Shown: positions 1 through 7,274 of the stretch, piece after piece | How the letters are laid out: each line of letters opens with the position of its first letter | Position numbering within the stretch: position 1 is the stretch's first letter | Origin: Lachnospiraceae bacterium | GTDB lineage: Bacteria > Bacillota > Clostridia > Lachnospirales > Lachnospiraceae | DNA: 8,721 nucleotides | NCBI GenBank assembly: GCA_024691145.1 | Contig: JAILNW010000179.1 | Span: forward strand, 1 to 8,721 | Direction: 5' to 3' | Notes under the pieces: generated by a model | Databases searched by the model: none | Told to the model about the DNA's origin: nothing | What the model saw: the letters and a program-made list of their open reading frames with translations, nothing else | Translations under genes and position numbers: made by a program

Positions 1-105
1 TACTATCTTATTAATTTTTGGTTACATTTTGTTGTCTGTTCATAATATTCTCACAATATCTCCCAATCCCTATTTTTCTAACGCTATTTTTTCACCAATG
101 ACAAT

Positions 106-1554
106 TTAATTGTTTTTATTATTTTGTACGGACAATATATTTAATCTCAAAAATCTCTTAAAAAGATTCTTTATATTAAATGGAATTAATGGATAAATGT
201 AGCTTTTTCCCGCTATAGTTTTATTAGTTACTATAACTATAACTACGAATATAATGCCCCCTATATAGCCATATATCCCTAAAAGTCCTGTTGCAACAAG
301 AAGTATTAATCTCATAAACTTTAAAGCATAACCTAATTCAAAACTTGGCTGAGTATAATTTGCAAGTGCCACAAATGCCATATACAGCATGGTTTCTGAA
401 TTAAACCAGCCAGAGCTTACTGCATTATCTCCTATAACAAGTGCTGCAATTACACTTAAAGGTGTGCTTAACATAGTAGGTGTATTAAGTGCTGCAAGCC
501 TTAGTCCGTCTATTGCAAACTCAAGTATAATAAACTGTAAAAGTAAAGGAACATAAACCATATCCTTTAACTGTGTAAATAACAGCCAGTCTGGCATAAG
601 TTGTGGGTGCATCACCATTAACATCCAGGTAGGTGTAAGGAGTACCGCAAGTATATTTATTCCCAAACGGGATAATCTAAGATATGTTCCTGTAACTGGC
701 GGGAAGTAGTAATCATCTGCTTCCTCTAGCAAATCAAAAATTGATGTGGGTATTATCATTGCATGAGGTGCATTATCAACAAGAATAACAAGACCACCCT
801 CAAGTATGGCTGCTGCCGTTGTATCTGGTCTTTCTGAAAACTTCATCTTGGGAAATGGATTAATCCATCTTTTTTTATAAAGACATTCTGCAAGACTTTC
901 CTGATTCATTGTTAATGAATCAACTTTTATATTATTAATTCGTTCTTTTATATTAGTAAGAAGATTTACATCTATTCTTTTTCCCATATAGCAAAGCACA
1001 ATATCTGTTTTTGAAGTTTCCCCCACAGAACACATTTCCATAACAAGATCCGTATCTCGTATTCTTCTTCTTATTAAAGCGGTATTATAAACTAAAGTCT
1101 CAACAAATCCATCTCTTGAACCTCTGAGACTTCTGTTTTTCTCAGGCTCCGTTACATTTCTTGCAGGATACTGTCTGCAGTCAATGGCAAAACATGCAGC
1201 ATATCCATCTACAATCATAATGCTGATTCCAGATAAAAGATTTTTTATTATTTCTTCTTTTTCATAAATAATATTTATTTCCCCATAGGGAATAAGTCTG
1301 TCTGCAAAGTCCTTCTCATTTACAGGCATATTTTGCTGTCCTAATGTTATATAATGTTCAAAAAGTCTCTCCCACAGTTCGTCCTTTGTAAAACCGTCTA
1401 CAAAATAAACTGCTGCCTTTCTTCCCGCTATAAATACATTTTTGTACATAATATCAAAGTTAGACTCTACATTAAACAACCCATTAAAGTAATTAATATT
1501 TTCTTCTATATTAACAGATAATATTCTGTTTTCCTTATCCATATCAATAACCAT
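106..1554 (-). CDS. spoVAF: SpoVAF-type spore germination protein (GerA family membrane protein)
   Basis: This is a membrane protein of the GerA family, whose members act in the spore inner membrane during germination. I see an N-terminal soluble domain (about residues 1-290) with GRKAAVYFVDGF at 44-55, RGSRDGF at 144-150, ERPD at 241-244 and EGGLVILVDNAP at 252-263. A membrane domain follows, with hydrophobic segments near 296-314, 334-352, 365-380, 386-402 and 414-442, and a tail containing YPLIPFN. The GRKAA..VDGF block, the TPTMLSTPLSVIAALVIGD segment in place of the RLPRPIGQ block of GerAA receptors, and the length of 482 aa (about 490 expected) point to SpoVAF rather than a nutrient-receptor A subunit. 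I start it at ATG 1554, nine bases after AGGAGA. An upstream in-frame ATG at 1590 lies inside the thrS terminator hairpin and has no ribosome binding site. No other spoVA gene is visible, and nothing coding follows it to the window edge. A GerA-type A subunit is the alternative. Confidence 0.85.
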   Translation of the reverse strand: MVIDMDKENRILSVNIEENINYFNGLFNVESNFDIMYKNVFIAGRKAAVYFVDGFTKDELWERLFEHYITLGQQNMPVNEKDFADRLIPYGEINIIYEKEEIIKNLLSGISIMIVDGYAACFAIDCRQYPARNVTEPEKNRSLRGSRDGFVETLVYNTALIRRRIRDTDLVMEMCSVGETSKTDIVLCYMGKRIDVNLLTNIKERINNIKVDSLTMNQESLAECLYKKRWINPFPKMKFSERPDTTAAAILEGGLVILVDNAPHAMIIPTSIFDLLEEADDYYFPPVTGTYLRLSRLGINILAVLLTPTWMLMVMHPQLMPDWLLFTQLKDMVYVPLLLQFIILEFAIDGLRLAALNTPTMLSTPLSVIAALVIGDNAVSSGWFNSETMLYMAFVALANYTQPSFELGYALKFMRLILLVATGLLGIYGYIGGIIFVVIVIVTNKTIAGKSYIYPLIPFNIKNLFKRFLRLNILSVQNNKNN

Positions 1555-1563
1555 AACAAAAAA

Positions 1564-1569
1564 TCTCCT
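1564..1569 (-). promoter_or_regulatory. Ribosome binding site deciding the spoVAF start
   Basis: AGGAGA on the minus strand lies nine bases before ATG 1554. It directly abuts the T-run of the thrS terminator. It favours the 482-residue protein over a reading that starts at 1590, because the extra 12 codons would cover this site and the hairpin. Confidence 0.8.
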
Positions 1570-1603
1570 AAAAAAATAACAGTAAGCCATTTATGACTTA
1601 CTG
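1570..1603 (-). terminator. Rho-independent terminator of thrS
   Basis: On the minus strand, 21 bases after the thrS stop, CAGTAAGTCA pairs with TGGCTTACTG. This gives a 10-bp stem with one G-T wobble and a TAAA tetraloop, followed by TTATTTTTTT. It separates thrS from spoVAF, and its U-tract runs straight into the spoVAF ribosome binding site. Confidence 0.85.
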
Positions 1604-1624
1604 CTATTCTTTCCAATATGGATA

Positions 1625-3583
1625 TTATTTATTCTCTTCTACTTCAATCTTTTTAATTTCTTTAGTTCTGATTTCTTTACATATAGCATCTACGAAATCA
1701 TCAAGTTTCTTCTGGCCTTCATCGCCAAGATATCTGCTTCTTACAGAAACAAGTCCGTCTGCAGCTTCCTTCTCACCAACAACAAGCATGTAAGGAACTC
1801 TGTCAAGTCTTGTATTTCTAATCTTGTATCCGATTTTTTCTGCTCTTTCATCAACAGTTACACTTACACCATTATCTCTTAATGTATCTGCAACTTTGTT
1901 AGCATACTCATGATACTTCTCAGAAATAGGAAGTACTCTTACCTGCTCTGGGCAAAGCCATGTAGGGAATAATCCTGCATACTTTTCAATAAGCCATGCA
2001 AGTGTTCTTTCATAACATCCCATAGATGTTCTGTGAATAATGTATGGTCTTACCTTTTCACCATTCTGGTCAATATAATACATATCAAACTGTTCAGCAA
2101 GTATTGCATCCCACTGAATTGTTATCATAGTATCTTCTTTACCATATACGTTCTTAGCCTGAATATCAACCTTTGGTCCATAGAATGCTGCTTCGCCTTC
2201 TTCTTCAGTAAACTTAATGTCTAACTCAGTAAGTATCTTTCTGATTCTGTCCTGAGTATCGTTCCACACTTCCTCTGTTCCAATGTATTTTTCCTTATTG
2301 TTAGGATCCCATTTTGATAATCTGTATGTTACATCTTCTTCAACACCAAGAGTCTGTAAGCAGTATTTAGCAAGTGCAAGACATCCCTTAAACTCCTCAT
2401 CCATCTGGTCTGGTCTTACTATAAGATGTCCTTCTGATATAGTAAACTGTCTTACTCTTGTAAGTCCATGCATCTCTCCAGAGTCTTCATTTCTAAATAA
2501 TGTTGAAGTCTCACCATATCTAAGTGGAAGATCTCTGTATGACTTCTGGCTTGCTTTATATACATAATACTGGAATGGACATGTCATAGGACGAAGTGCA
2601 AATACTTCTTTATCTACTTCTTCATCTCCTAATACGAACATTCCTTCTTTGTAATGATCCCAGTGACCTGATATCTTATATAAATCACTCTTTGCCATTA
2701 AAGGAGTCTTTGTTCTTACATATCCTCTCTTCTCTTCTTCGTCTTCAATCCATCTCTGTAATGTACGAACAATCTTCTCACCCTTTGGCATAAGAAGTGG
2801 AAGTCCCTGTCCTATAACATCAACAGTTGTAAATAACTCCATCTCTCTTCCGAGTTTGTTGTGGTCACGTTTCTTAATATCCTCAAGGTATGCAAGATAC
2901 TCGTCAAGGTCAGCTTTCTTGTTAAATGCTGTTCCATATACACGAGTAAGCATCTTGTTCTTCTCGCTTCCTCTCCAGTAAGCACCAGATGATGATATAA
3001 GCTTAAATGCCTTAATTTCCTTTGTACTCATAAGATGAGGTCCTGCACATAAGTCTGTAAATTCTCCCTGTGAATAGAATGATATTACTGCATCCTCTGG
3101 AAGGTCCTTAATAAGCTCTACTTTATAAGGCTCATCCTTTTCTTCCATGAATTTGATTGCTTCTTCTCTAGGAAGTGTGAATCTCTCTAACTTATGTCCT
3201 TCCTTGATTATCTTCTTCATCTCTTTTTCTATCTTATCAAGAGCTTCTCTATCAAATGATGGACAGTCAAAGTCATAGTAAAATCCTGTATCTATTGAAG
3301 GTCCGATAGCAAGCTTTACATCTGGATATAATCTCTTAACAGCCTCTGCAAGAACGTGTGATGCTGTATGTCTGTATGCTGCCTTACCCTCTTCATCGTT
3401 AAATGTTAATATATTAAGTTCGCAATCTGTATCTATCTCTGTTCGTAAATCAACAACCTTTCCGTCTACGGTTGCTGCACATGCAACTCTTGCGAGTCCC
3501 TCGCTAATATCTTTTGCAATGTCAATAATAGCTTTCTTTTCATCATAAACTTTTGATGAACCATCTTTCAATGTAATCTTCAT
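1625..3583 (-). CDS. thrS: Threonyl-tRNA synthetase
   Basis: Cytoplasmic class II aminoacyl-tRNA synthetase that attaches threonine to tRNA-Thr. The 652 residues fit the full bacterial ThrRS. An N-terminal TGS domain (about 1-60) is followed by an editing domain with the expected metal/catalytic motifs: H72 and H76 in RHTASH, and C179 and H183 in DLCAGPH. The class II catalytic core (about 245-540) has the three zinc ligands C335 (RPMTCP), H386 (SEGH) and H517 (IIHRTS), motif 2 around R364 and motif 3 around ER 525-526. The anticodon-binding domain starts near 545 (EQVRVLPIS). The start ATG has AGGAAG seven bases upstream. The active site differs from the common type: TCPFQ replaces NCPGH, and RQFTISEGH replaces RGFTQDDAH. 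The zinc ligands and editing residues are intact, so I expect an active, proofreading enzyme. Expression is controlled by the T-box leader upstream. Confidence 0.98.
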   Translation of the reverse strand: MKITLKDGSSKVYDEKKAIIDIAKDISEGLARVACAATVDGKVVDLRTEIDTDCELNILTFNDEEGKAAYRHTASHVLAEAVKRLYPDVKLAIGPSIDTGFYYDFDCPSFDREALDKIEKEMKKIIKEGHKLERFTLPREEAIKFMEEKDEPYKVELIKDLPEDAVISFYSQGEFTDLCAGPHLMSTKEIKAFKLISSSGAYWRGSEKNKMLTRVYGTAFNKKADLDEYLAYLEDIKKRDHNKLGREMELFTTVDVIGQGLPLLMPKGEKIVRTLQRWIEDEEEKRGYVRTKTPLMAKSDLYKISGHWDHYKEGMFVLGDEEVDKEVFALRPMTCPFQYYVYKASQKSYRDLPLRYGETSTLFRNEDSGEMHGLTRVRQFTISEGHLIVRPDQMDEEFKGCLALAKYCLQTLGVEEDVTYRLSKWDPNNKEKYIGTEEVWNDTQDRIRKILTELDIKFTEEEGEAAFYGPKVDIQAKNVYGKEDTMITIQWDAILAEQFDMYYIDQNGEKVRPYIIHRTSMGCYERTLAWLIEKYAGLFPTWLCPEQVRVLPISEKYHEYANKVADTLRDNGVSVTVDERAEKIGYKIRNTRLDRVPYMLVVGEKEAADGLVSVRSRYLGDEGQKKLDDFVDAICKEIRTKEIKKIEVEENK

Positions 3584-3612
3584 AAATATTCTTCCTTTCT
3601 TGAAATTTTATA

Positions 3613-3652
3613 TGTAAAAAGTCCCTGTTGTATATTGCTATACAACAGGGAC
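3613..3652 (-). terminator. Regulatory intrinsic terminator in the thrS leader
   Basis: On the minus strand GTCCCTGTTGTAT pairs perfectly with ATACAACAGGGAC (13 bp, six-base loop) and is followed by TTTTTACA. The 5' arm carries the UCCCU that can alternatively pair with the AGGG of the T-box sequence at 3668-3681, as expected for a T-box terminator/antiterminator switch. Confidence 0.93.
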
Positions 3653-3840
3653 GTAAAATCAATCTCACGCGGTTCCACCCTTATTACTCAAAGAGTCTCT
3701 CATTAATGATTATAACGTAATCAACGGGTTGTTACCACTCCAAGTTAGTCTTCAAATACTTCTGATATAGGACACTTCCAGCAAATGTGCCCCTCTCTGG
3801 ATACCTCCATATCCTACTCGTCTCTTCACAGTTTTATACG
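3613..3840 (-). promoter_or_regulatory. T-box riboswitch controlling thrS
   Basis: The leader RNA senses the charging state of tRNA-Thr. Uncharged tRNA stabilises an antiterminator and allows thrS transcription. The T-box sequence AGGGTGGAACCGCG is present exactly (3681 down to 3668) and lies 15 bases before the terminator hairpin. Upstream, stem I elements are visible: an AGTA (3818-3815), an AGAGAG run (3798-3793), and a distal hairpin in which GGGCAC (3792-3787) pairs with GTGTCC (3775-3770). A possible stem III is closed by ATTAC/GTAAT. I could not place the threonine specifier codon with confidence. An ACT at 3749-3747 on the 3' side of stem I is the likeliest candidate, but I did not find the pairing that would frame the specifier loop. 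That the riboswitch controls thrS follows from position: it ends about 30 bases before the gene. Confidence 0.93.
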
Positions 3841-3863
3841 ATATATAATTTCCTATACACTTT

Positions 3864-3892
3864 ATTTTAAGACAAACAGATACGAATGTCAA
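3864..3892 (-). promoter_or_regulatory. Sigma-A-type promoter of thrS
   Basis: On the minus strand TTGACA (3892-3887) and TAAAAT (3869-3864) are separated by exactly 17 bases. A start site near 3857 would give a leader of about 270 bases, the size expected for a T-box. Hand reading only. Confidence 0.75.
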
Positions 3893-3944
3893 TAAGGATT
3901 TTTAATATGTGTTTTTTCATTGCATTATATATAATCATTAACAG

Positions 3945-3974
3945 TAGACAATACCGATAATAATAATGTATAAT
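3945..3974 (+). promoter_or_regulatory. Promoter of the ATPase-nuclease gene
   Basis: TAGACA (3945-3950) and a perfect TATAAT (3969-3974) are spaced by 18 bases, and transcription would start near 3981. It is divergent from the thrS promoter, with about 50 bases between the two -35 boxes. It shows that the downstream gene is its own transcription unit. Confidence 0.65.
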
Positions 3975-4001
3975 ACCTTATAGATAATACAGTTTTGGAG
4001 T

Positions 4002-4007
4002 AGGAGG
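4002..4007 (+). promoter_or_regulatory. Ribosome binding site deciding the start at 4013
   Basis: A perfect AGGAGG lies five bases before ATG 4013 but only two before the adjacent in-frame ATG at 4010. The second ATG is therefore the better start. The choice changes the protein by one methionine. Confidence 0.7.
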
Positions 4008-4012
4008 ATATG

Positions 4013-5596
4013 ATGAAAACCTTTAATACTACAGCAGTTTGTGTACCATCAAAGCATTATATGGTAAACCTTACTGAAAGAGTCAATGAGATAAAAAAAC
4101 TTGTTGATGCGGGAAAATATTTTACCATAAACAGAGCCAGACAGTATGGAAAAACTACTACAATTAATGCACTTATTGACATTTTAAAAGATAATTATAC
4201 TGTTATTAAATTAAGTTTTGAGAGACTTACAAACGCAAATTTTCATACAGAGCAGGCATTTGTAAAAGCTTTTTGCAGATTATTTAAAAAGAATCCTGTT
4301 TTATTTAATAATATTCCAGAAGAGATAAAAAAACAGTTTAATGAATATATTACAAGTTCCAGAGACGTTTTAATGGATGAACTTTTTCTCACATTAGGTG
4401 AATGGTGTGCAACATCAGAAAAACCAATTGTCCTTATTATAGATGAAGTTGATAGTGCGTCCAACAATCAGGTTTTTCTTGGTTTTCTAGGATTGTTGCG
4501 AGATGACTACATTAACAAGGATTCTGATAATCTTCCGGCTTTTCAATCCGTTATCCTTGCTGGTGTAACAGATATAAAACATTTAAAAGCAAAGATTCGT
4601 GAAGATGAAGATGCAAAGGAAAACAGTCCTTGGAACATAGCAACAGACTTTAATATAGATATGAGTTTATCAGAAGATGGCATAAAAGGAATGCTTGATG
4701 ATTATGAGAGTGACCATAATACAGGTATGGATACAGCTTATATAGCAAAACTTCTTAGAGATTATACTAATGGATATCCTTTTTTAGTAAGCAGGTTATG
4801 CCAGTTAATAGATGAACGAGTTTCTAAAACTATGGATATTAATAAAGCATGGACTTTAGAAGGTTTTGATGAAGCTGTAAAATTAATTCTTGCAGAGGAT
4901 AATACACTTTTTCAATCCTTAACGAAAAACCTTAACAACTATCCTGATTTAAAGGCTGCAATACGAAGTATTTTAATGGATGGTACAAGACTTACATGGA
5001 ATGCACAGCAACAATCCATTTCTCAATTACAAATGTATGGATTAATACAAAATGACCATAATACCGTAAGGGTTGCCAACAGAATATTTGAAGTTATGCT
5101 TTATAACCTTTTTCTTTCTGATGAAGAAATTAAAAGTAATGTATTTTCTAAGGCAGGCTACTTATGCAAGAATCAGTTTGTTGAAGATAATACACTTAAT
5201 GTAAGACTTATATTACAAAAATTTATTGAAACCTATACAGAGGTTTTTGGCAAATTAGAGGATAAATTTAAAGAAAAAGATGGCAGAGAACATTTTCTTC
5301 TTTACTTAAAGCCTATTATTAATGGCACAGGCAATTATTATATTGAAGCCCAGACAAGGGATATGACAAGAACTGATGTTATAATAGATTACCTTGGAAA
5401 ACAGTATATTATCGAGCTTAAGATATGGCACGGTGACAGATACAATGAAAAAGGTGAAAAACAACTTAGTGAATATCTCGATTACTTTGGCTTAAATGTA
5501 GGATATATGCTTAGTTTTAACTTTAATAAGAAAAAAGAAACTGGTGTAAAACAGGTTCATATAGGCGATAAACTTCTTTATGAAGGAATTCTGTGA
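4013..5596 (+). CDS. AAA-type ATPase fused to a PD-(D/E)xK nuclease-like domain
   Basis: Predicted cytoplasmic protein of 527 residues; its biological role is unknown. Numbering from ATG 4010, the N-terminal half is an AAA-like ATPase. It has a Walker A variant NRARQYGKTTT at 41-51, with GKT intact but the leading glycine missing, as in the related RPRRFGKT families. It also has a Walker B VLIIDE at 141-146, a likely sensor strand VILAGVTD at 181-188, ENSPWNIA at 204-211, and a DYTNGYPFLVSRLC helix at 251-264 typical of AAA-like/STAND-related ATPases. The C-terminal domain (about 420-528) carries a plausible complete PD-(D/E)xK set: E427, D456 in RTDVIIDY, E469-x-K471 in IIELK, and Q485. This resembles the DUF1703/PDDEXK_9 arrangement. 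No signal peptide or membrane segment is visible. It has its own promoter and terminator and no partner gene. Base composition is similar to its neighbours. A defence, DNA-processing or selfish role is only inference. Confidence 0.85.
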   Translation: MKTFNTTAVCVPSKHYMVNLTERVNEIKKLVDAGKYFTINRARQYGKTTTINALIDILKDNYTVIKLSFERLTNANFHTEQAFVKAFCRLFKKNPVLFNNIPEEIKKQFNEYITSSRDVLMDELFLTLGEWCATSEKPIVLIIDEVDSASNNQVFLGFLGLLRDDYINKDSDNLPAFQSVILAGVTDIKHLKAKIREDEDAKENSPWNIATDFNIDMSLSEDGIKGMLDDYESDHNTGMDTAYIAKLLRDYTNGYPFLVSRLCQLIDERVSKTMDINKAWTLEGFDEAVKLILAEDNTLFQSLTKNLNNYPDLKAAIRSILMDGTRLTWNAQQQSISQLQMYGLIQNDHNTVRVANRIFEVMLYNLFLSDEEIKSNVFSKAGYLCKNQFVEDNTLNVRLILQKFIETYTEVFGKLEDKFKEKDGREHFLLYLKPIINGTGNYYIEAQTRDMTRTDVIIDYLGKQYIIELKIWHGDRYNEKGEKQLSEYLDYFGLNVGYMLSFNFNKKKETGVKQVHIGDKLLYEGIL

Positions 5597-5599
5597 TTT

Positions 5600-5630
5600 A
5601 AAAAGAGCGATACCAAGTACCGCTCTTTTC
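5600..5630. terminator. Bidirectional terminator between convergent genes
   Basis: AAAAGAGCG pairs with CGCTCTTTT (9 bp), extended by TAC/GTA after one A-C mismatch, with a CAA loop. T-rich tails exist on both strands. It can end the plus-strand ATPase-nuclease gene, whose stop is at 5596, and the minus-strand ABC operon, whose last stop is at 5645. Confidence 0.85.
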
Positions 5631-5644
5631 TTATCCAATCTTCA

Positions 5645-6448
5645 TCAAGATCCTGTTGATTCGTATCTCTTTGCACATGCAGTCCATACAAAACATGCAA
5701 TAGTCATAGATACAACTGCTGCTGCAATTATGGCAATGCAAAGAACCAAACCATTATAATTTTCAAACATTACATTCTCCACTGGAAGAGATATTATAAG
5801 ACCAAATGGAACTAATGCTATTAGCAATATCCTTATTGCCTTAGGATATATTCCAATTGGATATCTTGTATAATCCCTAAAGTTGTAGAAAACCTGCATA
5901 ATAAAACCTGAACGCTTAATTATAAATGCCGGACTTGCTGTAAGTATCTTAATTGCAGTAACAATAAATGCTCCAAAAAATGTTGCAACCAGTATAACAA
6001 TAACTTTTGATACAGTCCAGTTAATATGGCATTTAATTCCGCACATAATTAACATTACAGCTCCAACAATAAGCTCTCCGAAGGCCTCTGGCTGAAATGT
6101 TTCCGAAAGTACCTGAAACAAAACAGGCACCGGTCTCAAAAAGTAATTATCAAGGTCTCCTCTTTTAACCCTGAAGTATGCTAATCTCCACAATTCATCA
6201 GTAAGAAGATGATCAACTGCAATTGGCATCATAGTAAATCCGTATAAAAATCCCATCTGATACATATTCCAGCCATTAAGATTAGGTATATTTCTAATGA
6301 TAAAGTAAAGTGATAACAATGCTGCCACATTCTGAATAAAAAATCCAAATATACCTATAATAAAATCATTTCTAAATTCCATTCTTGCAATCATTGAACG
6401 GGACATATTAGTAAAATAAAGTTTTATATAATACTTTAATTCTGACAC
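5645..6448 (-). CDS. ABC-2 family transporter permease (COG3694-like)
   Basis: Membrane subunit of an ABC transporter, 267 aa, expected to form the channel together with the permease encoded just upstream. Hydrophobic segments lie near 29-51, 62-80, 123-140, 146-170, 203-221 and 232-258, matching the six-helix ABC-2 topology. Family-typical motifs are FRVKRGDLDNYFLRPVP at 92-108, in the cytoplasmic loop that contacts the ATPase, TRYPIGIYP at 194-202, and a short RYESTGS C-terminus. These resemble the permeases of the COG4586/COG4587/COG3694 transport systems (Pfam ABC2_membrane_6). The start is GTG at 6448, eight bases after GGGAGG, and that site overlaps the end of the upstream permease gene. 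The intergenic gap is four bases, so translation is probably coupled. It is the last gene of the operon and ends at the bidirectional terminator. The substrate is unknown; relatives are usually described as uncharacterised or drug-export systems. Confidence 0.88.
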   Translation of the reverse strand: MSELKYYIKLYFTNMSRSMIARMEFRNDFIIGIFGFFIQNVAALLSLYFIIRNIPNLNGWNMYQMGFLYGFTMMPIAVDHLLTDELWRLAYFRVKRGDLDNYFLRPVPVLFQVLSETFQPEAFGELIVGAVMLIMCGIKCHINWTVSKVIVILVATFFGAFIVTAIKILTASPAFIIKRSGFIMQVFYNFRDYTRYPIGIYPKAIRILLIALVPFGLIISLPVENVMFENYNGLVLCIAIIAAAVVSMTIACFVWTACAKRYESTGS

Positions 6449-6452
6449 TATA

Positions 6453-7274
6453 TCAACCTCCCTGTACCGTTACTTTTTTACTTGCATGATTAAACAACAA
6501 CTTTCCTAAAATACTGAATATCACAAGCCATATAGCACTGCTAATTATATACTTTACAGAAGTCATTAAATCAACTCTTAATGTAAGTATAAAAACCGGA
6601 TTCTGTGATAATCCCTTAAATGGAAGTGCCTCTACAATTTTTCCAAATTTACCTGGGAAGAATGCAAGTGGTATAAGAGTTCCTGAAAAGAAACCAACCA
6701 GTACACCCTTTGAAAAATTAAGTCCCCAGGCAGCTGTTGTATAAAAGCATAATACTCCGCACATATAATCAATGGTATCATACATGGCAACAGCAAGAAT
6801 CATAGCCACAAAAAATAACAAAACATGTGCTATAAATACTGGTACAGATTCTATCTTTAAATATCCTAATCCAATAAATAAACTAAAGGATATTATAAGT
6901 GATGGCAAGCCCATTATAATAAGCCTGCAAGTACATGCACCCATACATCTGAATAAAAATCTGAATCTGTATGATATAGGCTTTATAAATGAAATTGCAA
7001 TTGTTCCATCTTTTATTTCTGTATTTATATCATATAACGTACTTGATTCAAGACACACAAAGGAAAAAATATTAGTAACTACAAAGTAAACTATCATTTC
7101 CTTAAATGTAAATCCATTGATAACAGGTGAAGCAGCATTTGCATATACTGCAATCCACAAAAATACAATGCACGTAAGCTGTAAAATAGTTATTAAAAGC
7201 CATGAGAAAATTGCTGTTTTGTATGCCATTTCTTCCATCATTCCTGCTTTAAAAAATGGTATGTATTTTTTCAT
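6453..7274 (-). CDS. ABC-2 family transporter permease (COG4587-like)
   Basis: Second membrane subunit of the same transporter, 273 aa. Hydrophobic segments are visible near 23-43, 60-76, 115-138, 145-165, 170-200 and 240-260. The loop EIKDGTIAISFIKPI (86-100) corresponds to the G-x-(L/I)-x3-(L/I)-x-(R/K)-P block of the partner permease. The segment SGTLIPLAFFPG (197-208), followed by EALPF (215-219), is typical of ABC-2 permeases, in which this region lies between the last helices. The ATG start overlaps the ATPase stop by four bases (ATGA), with GAGGTG five bases upstream, indicating translational coupling. The two permeases share topology but little sequence, so they probably form a heterodimer. 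The substrate cannot be told from the sequence. Confidence 0.88.
   Translation of the reverse strand: MKKYIPFFKAGMMEEMAYKTAIFSWLLITILQLTCIVFLWIAVYANAASPVINGFTFKEMIVYFVVTNIFSFVCLESSTLYDINTEIKDGTIAISFIKPISYRFRFLFRCMGACTCRLIIMGLPSLIISFSLFIGLGYLKIESVPVFIAHVLLFFVAMILAVAMYDTIDYMCGVLCFYTTAAWGLNFSKGVLVGFFSGTLIPLAFFPGKFGKIVEALPFKGLSQNPVFILTLRVDLMTSVKYIISSAIWLVIFSILGKLLFNHASKKVTVQGG

Noticed and set aside
1..105. Possible small genes after spoVAF on the minus strand (a GGGAG followed by GTG, and an ATG near the edge)
   Set aside because: The frames run only 4-10 codons before stops, and no hairpin terminator or second gene can be supported.
1555..1590. Longer spoVAF start at 1590
   Set aside because: The extra codons cover the thrS terminator hairpin and the AGGAGA site, and no ribosome binding site precedes the ATG.
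1604..1690. Sigma-G promoter for spoVAF (for example CATATT with GTAGA upstream, or CATAAAT inside the hairpin)
   Set aside because: Neither pair gives both a consensus -35 and correct spacing; the matches are no better than chance in AT-rich DNA.
2283..2567. Plus-strand open frames inside thrS
   Set aside because: They are antisense shadows of a clearly conserved gene, without ribosome binding sites or recognisable protein sequence. The same holds for plus-strand frames inside the ABC genes.
3701..3941. ATAATCATTAA appearing in inverted orientation in the T-box leader (about 3703-3713) and upstream of the ATPase-nuclease gene (3931-3941)
   Set aside because: It is short, very AT-rich, and has no related flanking sequence or target-site duplication. 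It is not evidence of a mobile element.
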